From: Tomocerus qinae
Lineage: Eukaryota; Arthropoda; Collembola; Entomobryomorpha; Tomoceridae
Length of the DNA stretch: 64,000 nt
Direction: 5' to 3'
Assembly: GCA_020055645.1 (NCBI GenBank)
Contig: CM034546.1
Location: 86,428,001 to 86,492,000, forward strand
Part shown: positions 20,412 through 31,400 of the stretch, piece by piece
Numbering within the stretch: position 1 is the first letter of the stretch
How the letters are laid out: the number at the start of each line of letters is the position of its first letter
Translations under genes and position numbers: made by a program
Notes under the pieces: model-generated
Database searches by the model: none
Seen by the model: the letters and a program-made list of their open reading frames with translations, nothing else
Told to the model about the DNA's origin: nothing

Positions 20412-22314
20412 TGACGGCTTTAATACAGTAAGGGGGTTAGATATTTTCATAAAATAAATACCTTAGCAACTGTAATTTTTCCAGCTACTAAAGCCCGCCT
20501 TGAAGTGAAAATTAATATAACGCTGTGTAAACACATCATAATACCTTTAATGGGCGGTAAGGATAGATTAGGATCAGAACGTAGTCCTGTTTTTGTTAAC
20601 GAAATTCAAAATATTTGTTAGCGTCTCTTTTAATGGCGACAGCTAGCGTTTCGGCCCTGCACCAACGAAATACTAGCAGTCGCCGCCTGTCGCCAATAAA
20701 AAAAACGACCTCATACTTAGGGGTTTACATGGGGTTTGCGGTACATGGGACACTCTCCTCGGGGTGAAATTGAGTGATCTCCATTAGCGACAAAATAACG
20801 GCTAGTGTCCGAACCTTCTCCCGATACTTTTCTTGGCTTTGTTACCCATTTGTAGCTCTACTCTCTGGTCACTTTGCTTGTGAACTCGATACGACCAAAA
20901 AAGCCGTTATTGTTAGCTTTCTTAGTATTATACTTTAATATTCGCCATTCACCAACAAAAGCATATAAGGTTCAGAGGTGGTTCAAAATTTGCACACACG
21001 GGCACAAAAGTGAAGATTTTTTTTTGAGAAACTTGGATCTAGTCCGAGAATATTGAACGTAGAAAGACGAAGTTGGTCTCTAAAGACGCAGAAAGTGTCA
21101 ATTTATAGCAGATTGCAATTAGATTCCTAATTTTTACCACTGGTTACGAGATATTAATTGATTTCATGCGAAAATTGCAATAACTCGCAGACGAATGTAA
21201 AAATTAAAATTTTAAGTGCAATCTGCTATAAATTGACATTTTTTGCGTTTTTAGAGACCAACTTTGTCTTTCTACGACCTACCGTAAATATCGATATAGT
21301 TCCGCCTACTGAAATTAGCCGATTTTACTTAGCTTTTTAGGCCGTTCTAGCAAATAATTCCGCGTACCTTTACCTGCGTATTCATGTTAGTGTAGGTAAA
21401 AGGCAAATTTAATGATAAGATAAAATAAATAAGTGCATATGTACTAAGGAAATAAGAACAATTCTCACAACTGGACACAATAAACTACACATAACAATCA
21501 TGTTGACTGCCAAGGCGGACGGAACCAAACTGAAACTATTTGTGTTATTAATCGAGTGCGTACAATAAAGGATTTAAACAAATTCACTGCGAAACTGGAA
21601 TTAGTTTATGCCGCAAAAGTGTGGATGGATGATCCCTTAACTATAATATTCCTGAGGACAGTCATTGGCAGAGATTTGTTTAGGACGAAACTTCTGGTGT
21701 GGGACAGTTTCAGATGCCACTTAAGCGAAGCTACTATATATATTCTCGGACTAGATCCAAGTTTCCCAAAAAAAGTTAAAGGCTAATATGATAGTCGATC
21801 ACCTATCTCTTAAAACTGTAGTCATAGTGGCATGCAATCAATATAGTACTTAGAAAGAGACAAGCAGAGTCCAGAGAGTAGATGATTTTTTTCGGCCCTT
21901 TTGAGCCCCATGACATCGCTTGAACTTGAAAAGGTGAAAGATAGAATGCAATATGGTGGTTGTTTTTCGAAATATAAATTTTTTATAGTCCGATTATACT
22001 GGGCCACCTAGGCTTACAAAATATATTCGGTGGCTCTATTATCAACTTTAAGAGTCAAAATAAAAAGAATTATTTTTTATGACATTATCCAGGATTTAGA
22101 AAATATTCATTACTAGTAGCTTAGCCTGCAAAAATTAAAACGCATACCTATTATTTATGCTAAGTTTCTTAATGGAAGGCAAAAAATGGCTCATTTTGGA
22201 GTTATCGTGTTCCCTTACAGACTTTGCGATTCTATAAGCTCGCTCCGTCCGGTGGACTAAAAATTATTTATTTGTTTACTAATATCTAACCCCCTTACTG
22301 TATTAAAGCCGTCA
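20412..22314. mobile_element. 1.9-kb inverted-terminal-repeat element
   Basis: 34-bp terminal inverted repeats start TGACGGCTTTAATACAGTAA and continue GGGGGTTAGATATT. No transposase is visible, and target duplications were not recognised. 21020-21785 inside carries another inverted pair (cttggatctagtccgagaat and its inverse), probably a nested relative of the MITE at 5603-5899. Confidence 0.6.
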
Positions 22315-22390
22315 TATATATAGTTCAAACTAGCCCTGGTTTATGAAAATCATTGAGCATTTGTTCAAATCACTTTGATTATCACCATCG

Positions 22391-23783
22391 TAAAGCTTAT
22401 TTTACATTGCCGACTTGCTGGCCATCCAAAAGGGATGTCAGCCAGGTATGCATGTGAATTGTGAATGTGAACAAGAAATTTGCGTGCCATCCCAATTGGG
22501 ATGCAGCATGCGCCCAATTTAGATGCAGCACCAAAACAATAATTCAACTAGTTGAATTATTTTGGTGCAGCAACCAAATTGTGGACAGGCGCCATAGTCA
22601 TTCTTGAATGACTATGACTTGGATTGGTTCTCTATTTGCTTGGAACATTCAAAAATTCTACTGTAATCTCTTTCAACCTTTTGTTAGAATTGTAGAATTT
22701 TGAAAGAGTTCTATAAAAAATGAACGAAGAACCCAAAATTGAAGAGCTGGAAGTTTTTTAGTACAGTGCATTAAGCAATCATTCGCAATTTTGCGTTCTT
22801 TTGTGACATTATTGGAGACACGTTTTCCAATATCGAATTGTAAATTAGGAGTCAACTAGCTTTTGTGCCAGTCATTTTGTGTTTCTTTTTTAAATAACGT
22901 AAAATATCTGAGAGAATGAGAGAAAATATGAGAAATAATAATCACACAGGTAGGAAGCTGAATTGGTGGTCAAGTCATTCATGAATGACTATATTTTTAT
23001 GCTTGCAGGCTGTGCTGTGTCCAAAGTCAGTCATCAGTCATGAATAAAATGTATTGAAAAGTAGTTATCCATGATTATTCAATATTATACTCAAAAATTA
23101 TTATTGGACACAAAAGTACAAAATTTTGGTCTGGTTGCCCTGTTCTGAAATTAAATCAATGGCAGACGCTTTGTCATTATAGTTAAGAAATCAAAATTTA
23201 AACTACAACTCATCACCTGATTAGCACAAAAAGCAAATATTGTATTTACCACTTTATTTCGCTTGGTTTAATTTTACCAATGACTGTGTCTTCCAAATTG
23301 TGAATATGAATATGATTCAATTGGGATGCATGATTTTGGTGACAGGCAAAGGCTAGATTTAGGCAGCGGGATATCGTTGCCTCAATTGCCCCTGTTGCCT
23401 CCGTTGCCCCCTCCCCCGTTGCCCCTAGTTAAGCCACTTAACCTATTATCTTTGCCATTTGCTTCCCGTTACTATTTCTGCCTCTTTTTTTGACCTAACC
23501 TAATTAAAAATAAGCATATTACTTGCTTGTTAGGCTTTAACAATAAAACAGTTTATTTTTTATTAGGTTAGGCCAAAAAAGAGGCAAAAATATTGACGGG
23601 AGGCAATAGGGACAATATATTAAAGTAATAGGTTAAGTGGCTAAACTAGGGGCAACGGGGGAGGGGGCAACGGAGGCAACAGGGGCAACGGGGGCAATTG
23701 AGGCAACGATATCCCGCTGCCTAAATCCAGCCACAGGCAATGGCACGTAAATATGGAAGCTACTCGGCAATGTAAAAAGCTTA
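22391..23783. mobile_element. 1.4-kb element with inverted ends, hosting a nested palindromic MITE
   Basis: taaagcttattttacattgc (left) and its near inverse gcaatgtaaaaagctta (right) mark the ends. The interior is rich in small inverted motifs (catcccaattgggatgcagc, accaaaacaataattcaact/inverse at 22531-22567, gtcattcatgaatgac). No coding frame is recognised. The 383-bp palindrome at 23350-23732 lies inside it. Confidence 0.5.
23350..23732. mobile_element. 383-bp palindromic MITE rich in 'gttgcc' motifs
   Basis: Ends (A)GGCTAGATTTAGGCAGCGGG and inverse GGCTGGATTTAGGCAGCGGG. The arms extend over 100 bp through repeated cgttgcccc/ggggcaacg. Perfect 8-bp flanks acaggcaa (23342-23349, 23733-23740) suggest a hAT-type target duplication. 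Similar gaatttaggcaacg words occur inside both 1.5-kb TTAA elements. Confidence 0.75.
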
Positions 23784-24344
23784 AGCTACACTTTCTACAG
23801 TGCGTACTCAACTCTATGAATAATACAAGCTATATAAGCTTCTTATTTGTTTCTAGAAATAAACCCGTCCTACGGACTCGAAATATTGTAATTATTCTTG
23901 CGCCTTCGTAGTTACACGAAGTTCATCTTTTACATTTATACATTATCACGGAAATTTTTCATTGCGCAACTCCACTTTAAGATTATCTTATGGGTATTGA
24001 TTGCTATATTTAATCTTCAGTTAGCAATTCAGATCCAGTTTCCTTGAATTTTTCATTCGCTCTTTCACTCTAGTAGTAGATGAGCCTCTCTTGTTATTTA
24101 ACCTTTTCCTATAAGACATAATTTTTCCGTAATAATGGCTATTTCTTGTATTGTCTAGAGTCTAGTCTACAGGGTATAGACTCTAGACAATTTCTTGTAT
24201 GGCTCATTAGCCTAATTTCATTCAACTGTCAACGTATGTAGTATGCATTAACCATTATACATCCCTGTTATAAATTTTATCCAATTTTTGATATGGACAA
24301 TGGTTAATGAGCAATTAAATTGCACAATATATCGTTTGTGACAG

Positions 24345-24934
24345 CTCTAACACTGGAGGCAGCGCACTGGAAGGGCTTAACAGTCCACTTATTCAAGATG
24401 ATGGAGACGGAAAATCTTTGAAGCTACGATTTGATGTTAGCCAATATGCACCAGAGGAAATAGTTTTAAAAACGGTGGACAACAAATTACTTGTAAGTAA
24501 CTAATTAAATTATACAAAAATCAGGTATACAGGGGTAGGGCGCTTTTTTATCTGTGAGAGGATTTCCTACAAAAATCTCTTTTCAAAACTACGTTAATAC
24601 ACTATCTTAGTATTTTTGGTGCTTTACCCTACAGGTACATGCTAAGCATGAAGAAAAGTCGGAGACAAAGTCCGTGTATCGTGAATACAATCGTAAGTGA
24701 TTTTTGCATGGCTGCACAAAACTAATTAATAATTTTCTCTGGATTTCATTGAAATTGAATGGTAATTGCAACAAAAAACTTATATTGAAAACAGGAGAAT
24801 TTTTGCTACCCAGTGGAGTGAATCCGGAATTAATTCGTTCAAGCTTGTCCAAGGATGGAGTTTTGACTGTGGAGGCCCCCTTACCTCAACAAGCTCTTCT
24901 CCCACCAAATCAATCTATCCCAATTAAATTCTGA
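24345..24934 (+). CDS. Small heat-shock protein (alpha-crystallin family), 3' exons
   Basis: Three coding exons with GT-AG borders: 24345-24492, 24635-24692 and 24795-24934 (TGA stop); the phases (incoming exon needs one base, then 0, then 1) agree. The product reads LKLRFDVSQYAPEEIVLKTV, then LLVHAKHEEKSETKSVYREY, then FLLPSGVNPELIRSSLSKDG and VLTVEAPLP. This is a full alpha-crystallin domain ending in an IPI-type C-terminal motif (SIPIKF). Such proteins are ATP-independent chaperones that hold unfolding proteins as oligomers in the cytosol. The closest remembered relatives are insect CG14207/HspB8-like proteins. The N-terminal exon(s), including the start codon, were not found upstream. The gene is flanked by MITEs on both sides. 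Confidence 0.92.
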
Positions 24935-25235
24935 ATTAAATACTCCACACCTTCCCAGCATTACTATAATTATTACATGTTATGAAATTACATATTATGC
25001 AATACTAATTACTACGATTTATGAGGATTGAACGATTGAAGAACACATACATTTAATACATAAAATATATAGCTTTGTATTTGCATACGAATGTTGTTAT
25101 CATGATCTTTTCCCTAATACTAACTATTTAAGATGTCTTAAATATGACATACCGCCCAGAAATGATGAATACACGCAGCTACTAAATAATGAACTATACT
25201 TTCTATTTCACTTGATAAGTACTAACTAAACACTG

Positions 25236-25241
25236 AATAAA
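25236..25241 (+). terminator. Candidate poly(A) signal for the small heat-shock gene
   Basis: AATAAA lies about 300 bp after the stop codon at 24934, before the hAT MITE at 25398. Position fits a 3' UTR end; cleavage is not demonstrated. Confidence 0.35.
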
Positions 25242-25397
25242 TCTAAGTAGTTCTTAAGCTTAATCACTGGTTTCTCTCAGTTTTCATTCAGTTTATGTAT
25301 AGTCATTCGGCTAGTACCTTTGTTAATCATAAAAGAATGTCGTCATTAGGCAGTTAACAGAATGTCGATGTACGTAGATAAGGTTATGTGGATCGAC

Positions 25398-25610
25398 CAG
25401 TGTTCATTGACCAGTCGGCTAAAATGGCTGGCCGGCTGGTTGAATTCTTTGTTAGCCAGTGGCTAAAATGGCCAAAAATAGTGAAATGGGGTTATGTGAA
25501 CTAAGAAAATCGTCCTTGATTTGGCGGGAAATTTAAAAAACCATGATTTTAGGTCATTTTAGCCGGCTGACTGGTCAAAATCATTTTTAGCCGGCTAAAA
25601 TGGAACACTG
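25398..25610. mobile_element. 213-bp hAT MITE, CAGTGTTC family, copy 2
   Basis: Same ends (CAGTGTTC / GAACACTG) and AGCCGGCT-rich interior as the copy at 16722-16980. Perfect 8-bp duplication ggatcgac at 25390-25397 and 25611-25618. About 46 bp shorter than copy 1, the loss being in the central and right-hand parts. Confidence 0.9.
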
Positions 25611-26295
25611 GGATCGACGGGTTTCGAGGGCACCTCAGGACACAAAGAAGAAGGCACCAGTCTTATGGTGTTCATGCACCGACAGATTTGAATAGGATTA
25701 AAATATGTTGTAGCCCTATATTTTCTGACCAAAAGTCATTATTGTCGAAATTCAATATGGGCTACCGTTCTCAAGATATCTGTGGTCAAAAAACCAAAGA
25801 GGTTGTAAAGTAGAGCCAAAACCGTAATGCCTTTCAATGAGACAAAAATCAATCCCTATTGTCTTCGATTATGCATTAGTAGGTATCGTAAAAATTTCGC
25901 GCCGATTCATGGCGGAGCTATTCATAAATGTTATAAAGAAAATATTCTTCATTTTAGCTCTATTCCCTTAATATTATTAGAACCTTTTTGTCAAAAACTG
26001 CCATTTTTAACGTTAGGGGAGCAATCCGGCAGCCGAAACCCGCAGATTTATTACCTGCCAACCATAGTTATTATTACAATAGCCGCTAAAAGTCACACCG
26101 CGGTGGATACATACCCTCCACCCGTCGACAACATACTAGACCCTGTTCCAACCCCTCCCCCCACTTGACTACATGTTGAAGTGGTAAAAATGTACCGTTT
26201 TGACCATTTTGACCCCATTGCTATGACTAAAGCAGTAAAAAATAGCCAATTGTAAATGCTGTAGACCTCGGAAGTATATACAGATATTAACACCT

Positions 26296-26520
26296 AGAGG
26301 ATTCAGCGGATCGAACTGCAAAGATTCAGTTGACCTAACCGCGAGAATTCAGTTGACCTAACCGTGAGGATTCAGTTGATCGAACCGCAAGGATTCAGTT
26401 GACCGAACCGCAATGATTCAGTTGACCGAACCTAGAGGATTCAGCGGATCGAACCGCAAGTATACAGTTTAATCGAATCGCAAGGATTCAGTTCATCGAA
26501 CCTCAAAGGGTCAATTGATA
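26296..26520. repeat. ~23-bp tandem array (gattcagttgaccgaaccgc)
   Basis: Nine or ten imperfect head-to-tail copies of a unit close to ggattcagttgaccgaaccg + caa. It lies at the left side of the fold-back loop. Confidence 0.8.
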
Positions 26521-26551
26521 TGTTTTCTTAGGGTAAAGAGGATTGATTTAT

Positions 26552-26880
26552 ATAGTGGATCAAGAGATTAGTGGTATGTATACTGGATCGCAAGACCAGT
26601 GACATATATTATATACTGGATCAAAGGATTAGTATATATGAATAGACATCTATACTGGATCAAAGGATTAGTGATATGTATACTGGATCGAATGACCAGT
26701 GACATTTATACTGGATCGAAGGACCACTGATATCTATACCGGATCGAAGGGCCACTGACATCTATACTGTATCGAATTAGTATTGATATATACTGGATTG
26801 TGTGACCAGTAACATCTGTATTAGTTTGGGGACCAGCGTTATATATGCTGCATCAGAGTGCTAGTGAGATCTATACGGAA
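26552..26880. repeat. ~28-bp tandem array (actggatcgaaggaccagtg)
   Basis: About ten imperfect copies of a unit close to actggatcgaaggaccagtg + acatctat, degenerating to the right. It shares the word ggatcgaa with the neighbouring 23-bp array, which may point to a common origin. Confidence 0.8.
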
Positions 26881-27821
26881 CCCACGAAGCAATGTTAAAT
26901 ATGGTGTCATAGCATTAATCAATTCTAGTACGATCCTATGGTGAGCGAAAAAATGACATTTCACGCCTCGGTTGTTAAATCACAACACACAATGTGTAGA
27001 CGAGTTGCAGTCACCTTGCAAACAAAGAAAATGCACCATCTACCATTCTAATCTTTAGCTTTATTAGCTTCGTAATACAATAGACATCTACGCTGCTGTC
27101 GTTTGAGAACTTCTATGCTGATCTATCTGTCTCATATATCTACTTTTTATATACTGTTATTCTTTCAGTGTTAATATCTGTATATACTTCCGAGGCCTAC
27201 GGCATTTACAATTGGCTATTTTTTACTGCTTTAGTCATAGCCATGGGGTCAAAATGGTCAAAACGGTTCATTTTTACCACTTCAACATGTAGTCAAGTGG
27301 GGGGGGGGAGGGGTTGGAACAGGGTCTAGTATGTTGTCGACGGGTGGAGGGTATGTATCCACCGCGGTGTGACTTTTAGCGGCTATTGTAATAATAACTA
27401 TGGTTGGCAGGTAATAAATCTGCGGGTTTCGGCTGCCGGATTGCTCCCCTAACGTTAAAAATGGCAGTTTTTGACCACAGATATCTCGAGAACGTTAGCC
27501 CATATCAAATTTCGACAATAATGACTTTTGGTCAGAAAAAATAAGGCTACAACATATTTTAATCCTATTCAGATCTGTCGGTGCATGAACTCCATAAGAC
27601 TGGTGCCTTCTTCTTATGCGATTTATCTCGGGACACAAATAGCACTGTTTACCATCTGTTAATCAACTTTTTATCTCGAGTTTTTTGGTTTAGTCCATAC
27701 AAAGTAAAATTCCACTACCTTTACTTGGGTCAAAATTAAAATTTCTAATCTTTTTGATAATTTATTTAAGGATTAAAAATAATAAACCCCTTGTGTATTA
27801 ATATCGTAATGCCAAAGTGGC

Positions 27822-27827
27822 TTTATT
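27822..27827 (-). terminator. Candidate poly(A) signal for the LENG8-like gene
   Basis: AATAAA on the minus strand, ~590 bp past the TGA at 28411, before the fold-back element (which ends near 27612). It is the first canonical signal I found downstream of the stop codon. Confidence 0.35.
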
Positions 27828-28410
27828 AAACACCCAGTAAACATTAAGAAATCGTTCTAGACCACCACGAAATGGTTAACTAGCAGTGATACCTATAATA
27901 TATATAATAGTTTATGTACAATATATTACAATCGTAAGAACTGTAAAGGTCCGATAGGCAATTGGGATAGTTGGCTATACTTGTTAAGCATAACTTTGGC
28001 AAACTTCCATTGCTTCAAATTAAATCCATGAGTATTAGCAACTGACATGACATTGAATAAATAAGTAATCATCGAGATTATTACGGACATTGGGCAGACA
28101 TGAAATGAAAGAAAAACACGAGCTAAGAAAATACCACCACAGGAGGGGGAGGGGCACACACGCCGGCCACTGACGAAATAACTAGACATTTGATGAAGAG
28201 ACCCCAGAAAATGCGAAGATGGTGACTTTCATCTGTACTTAAAAGGAAGGTTGCCTGCTAGCGAAGGCTATACTTTTTCTTGTAACACATGCGCTGTACA
28301 GTACAACTTAGGCTAACGCAACAAGATCAGATAATGGCTTTAACTGGAAAATGATGACGACAGTCAGTCTATAACAGACTGGGATTTTGATGGCTGAGTT
28401 TACATTCAAC

Positions 28411-31400
28411 TCAAAGGGCGGAGAGGAGGAGTGGGAATGACTCCTTTGTGTTAATTTTGGAATTGAGCGGAGAGTCCTGATAGATGATTGCTGACTCCAA
28501 TGAAGTGGCAGACAGAAAATCAGTCCACTCATGGTCTAATGTTAGGCCTAGCTGGTCTTTTACGAACGAGGTTGACACATTTGGCCGGTAACTATACACC
28601 ACAACAGGGTCATTTAGAATTTTTGCAATATCATTTTAAATATAAAATATAATAATTATGAATACTTATAAAGAAAGCTACTATGATTAACCCTGTAAAT
28701 GAAATGACATTAGTTGACAATCAATTATTTTAAAACCATGTTTGCAATATTAAAATAGTATTCAGTATGAAATAGAAAAGTAAGCGCTCTCTCCCCTCAT
28801 TCAGTACTCACGCTTTTAGAAGAACTTTCAACGCATATTTCCTTTCCCGATTGGCAAACCAGTCAATTAGGTAGCCTGACATTTTTGGAGCAGTGGCATG
28901 TAGCTTAAAAAATCGGGAAAAATTCTTTAAGGCCCAAGCAGCTCTAATTTCCAAAGCATGAGCTATGCACTCATCCTCCTTATCCTTAAGAGTTAAGCTG
29001 CACAACAGAGCCCCTAAATCTGCACATAGTTACCAACCCTCAATAAAAGTCAATCAGTCAGTCATGTCTTAAAAAAATATTGTTACAAAAAAAAGTATTT
29101 AAAAAAATATTGTACCTAAAGTGTTAGCGGTGAAGATATAGTAGAGTATTCTATAAGCTGTAAATTCTATTGCATTGATAGAGCCAACAGACTTATATAG
29201 TTGAACTAATTGGGATTGGCATTGGTTAAATTCTTCGTGGTCACCTTTTTCCAATGAAATCCTTGCATGTGTTTCATAGACTTCCACTGTAAAATCATTT
29301 CTAACTCTCTGCACAGTTAAGTCTTGACGAATAGATTTCAATTGATCGCATGCATAAAAGTAATCCTGGTTCTCTTTCCATTTCTGTTTTACCATATGCA
29401 AAGATTGTTTGAGAATACGGACTGGGCGGATTGTCGATGGATCAGGAGCCTTAAATAAATACACCAATTAATTTTGAAATCATTAAAAATGATAAACGTA
29501 ATTATATTTGAGAATAAAATTATGAAACAAAATAAAATCGTCGAGAACAATTACAGTAGTCAGACGAAGATATCTTTTTTCTAAATCACAGCAGGTTCCT
29601 GTAACAGAGTAGCTTGTCCAATCACTTTCTTCGAAAGAAGGCGTTGTGTCCAGAGCCCATGAGACTGCAATAGATCTATCGACAAAGCCGCCCAACCGAT
29701 TCTTCATGGTTTGTCTACCCTTCCCCTTAGAAGCATCTAAATGATAAAAAATAAAATTCACTAAATGTTTCCACACAAAACACCATTGTACAGCCATGCG
29801 GCACTCAAAAATTATATAGCACTTAATGTCGTACGAATTTTAACAACTCTCAACGTACTTTCCTTTGCGAATCTTTCGGCACGTGCATTCAGTTTCAGAG
29901 AAGAAGAACATTCTTCATCAACCCTCATTAAACCATATTCGCTATACATGTGTACAGACTGATGTTTGGCATTTCCTCTATCACTAAAAACAAAACGCAT
30001 CAAATCAGTATTTGCAAAAATTAATTTGTATTAGTACTCGACTTAGGTTTTTGCGTATGAACATTAATAAAATGGCTGCGAATTAACGTGTATGGTACAC
30101 ACAGGAATTTTTGTATGGCAAGAAATTTCATCGAACAGTCGTACATTTGTATGGTACGTTATAGAAAACCGAGGGGCATTGTATGGAAAGTAAAGGACCA
30201 ATGTATAATGTATGGTACTAAGACAAAATTGTTCCTTCATGTTTGTTTTATTCGCTGGTCCGATAGGCATGGCCTTGGCTGCCTCTGATACAATTTCTTT
30301 GTTACCTTTTCACCTGGCGATTCCAAATTGCAATAAAATGCATGCTAATATTTTGTTTCAGGAAATATAAGTAAAAATTGTCGGATTGTTGTAAATTAAT
30401 TTCCTTTTTTTGCTCAGACAGTAAGTAATCGTTAAAGAAGATCCAAATTTTTGTTTTGTCTACCGAGGAATATTTTACTAACATATTTGGGGTGATGGGT
30501 GGGCATCTAGACGCAGCAGTGTTACATACATGTTTGAAGTTTGAAGGAACAATTTTGTCTTAGTACCATACATTGGTCCTTTACTTTCCATACAATACCC
30601 CTCGGTTTTCTATAACGTACCATACAAATACGACTGTTCGATGAAATTTCTTGCTATACAAAAATTACTGTGTGTGCCATACAAATTCCTATTTTCCCAT
30701 TAATAAATTATAATAAACTTTACCTTTTCTTTATAATTCCGGTTGTAGTCTTTCCCGCTCTTTTGTTTTTTTTACTAACCTTGACCTTCTTAAAAGAGTT
30801 GGAGAAAGAACCATAACTTTCGTTTTCAGAACTTGACCTGTGTTATATATATAAAATTGTTACATTTATCAATTCAGATTAACCAAACTTAGTCTTAGAT
30901 CTTGTCAGTTAGGTAGACAAATTGTATCTTTGTAAGTCATAATTAGTCATTAATCATTGCAAAATTATAAATAACAAGCGTTTTTACCTGCGTCTACGCT
31001 TAACTTTTCTATCAACATAAGATGAGTTAGACGATTCGGAAGACGATCTGGATCTACTGGAAGAGCCCGATGATCTGGATCTCGAAGGAGTCCTGGACCT
31101 AGACCTAAAATTCCTACCTCGACCTCCACGAATACTTTTCTGGTTCTTTCCCTTTTGCTTCCTATTTTCACCAGAGTTAGAAATGTTGAGACCTCTGCCA
31201 CGACCACCTGCTCCTCTTCGACCATTACCTCGACGATCCAAACGAGACACCGGAACTGTATCTGGCTTAATTGGCTTACCCTTGATTATACCTTGAATAG
31301 GAGCAAATGGAAGCATCTTAATCTGGCCGTCATTCATTCTGTTTTAAAAATAACAGAATATTGTCATCCTCTGGACTTATTTCACCAAACTTATCATTTT

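Larger units (their letters stand above)
25640..27612. mobile_element. 2-kb fold-back element with tandem arrays in the loop
   Basis: The left arm (about 25640-26293) is the inverse of the right arm (about 27165-27612). Shared words include gaaggcaccagtcttatgg, ttaacgttaggggagcaatc, catgtagtcaagtggggg and atctgtatatacttccgagg. The left arm carries ~190 bp (about 25800-25990) absent from the right, so it was altered after formation. The ~870-bp loop holds two different tandem arrays (next entries). The architecture recalls fold-back elements with structured loops. Open frames in the arms are mirrored. Confidence 0.7.

Noticed and set aside
25827..26168. 113-codon plus frame, 'Pro-rich' C terminus
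   Set aside because: Lies in the left arm of the fold-back element; the antiparallel right arm encodes an equivalent mirror frame.
30965..31225. 86-codon minus frame next to the RS-rich exon
   Set aside because: Alternative-frame reading of LENG8-like exon 5; only the 30988-31338 frame joins correctly by splice phase to its neighbours.
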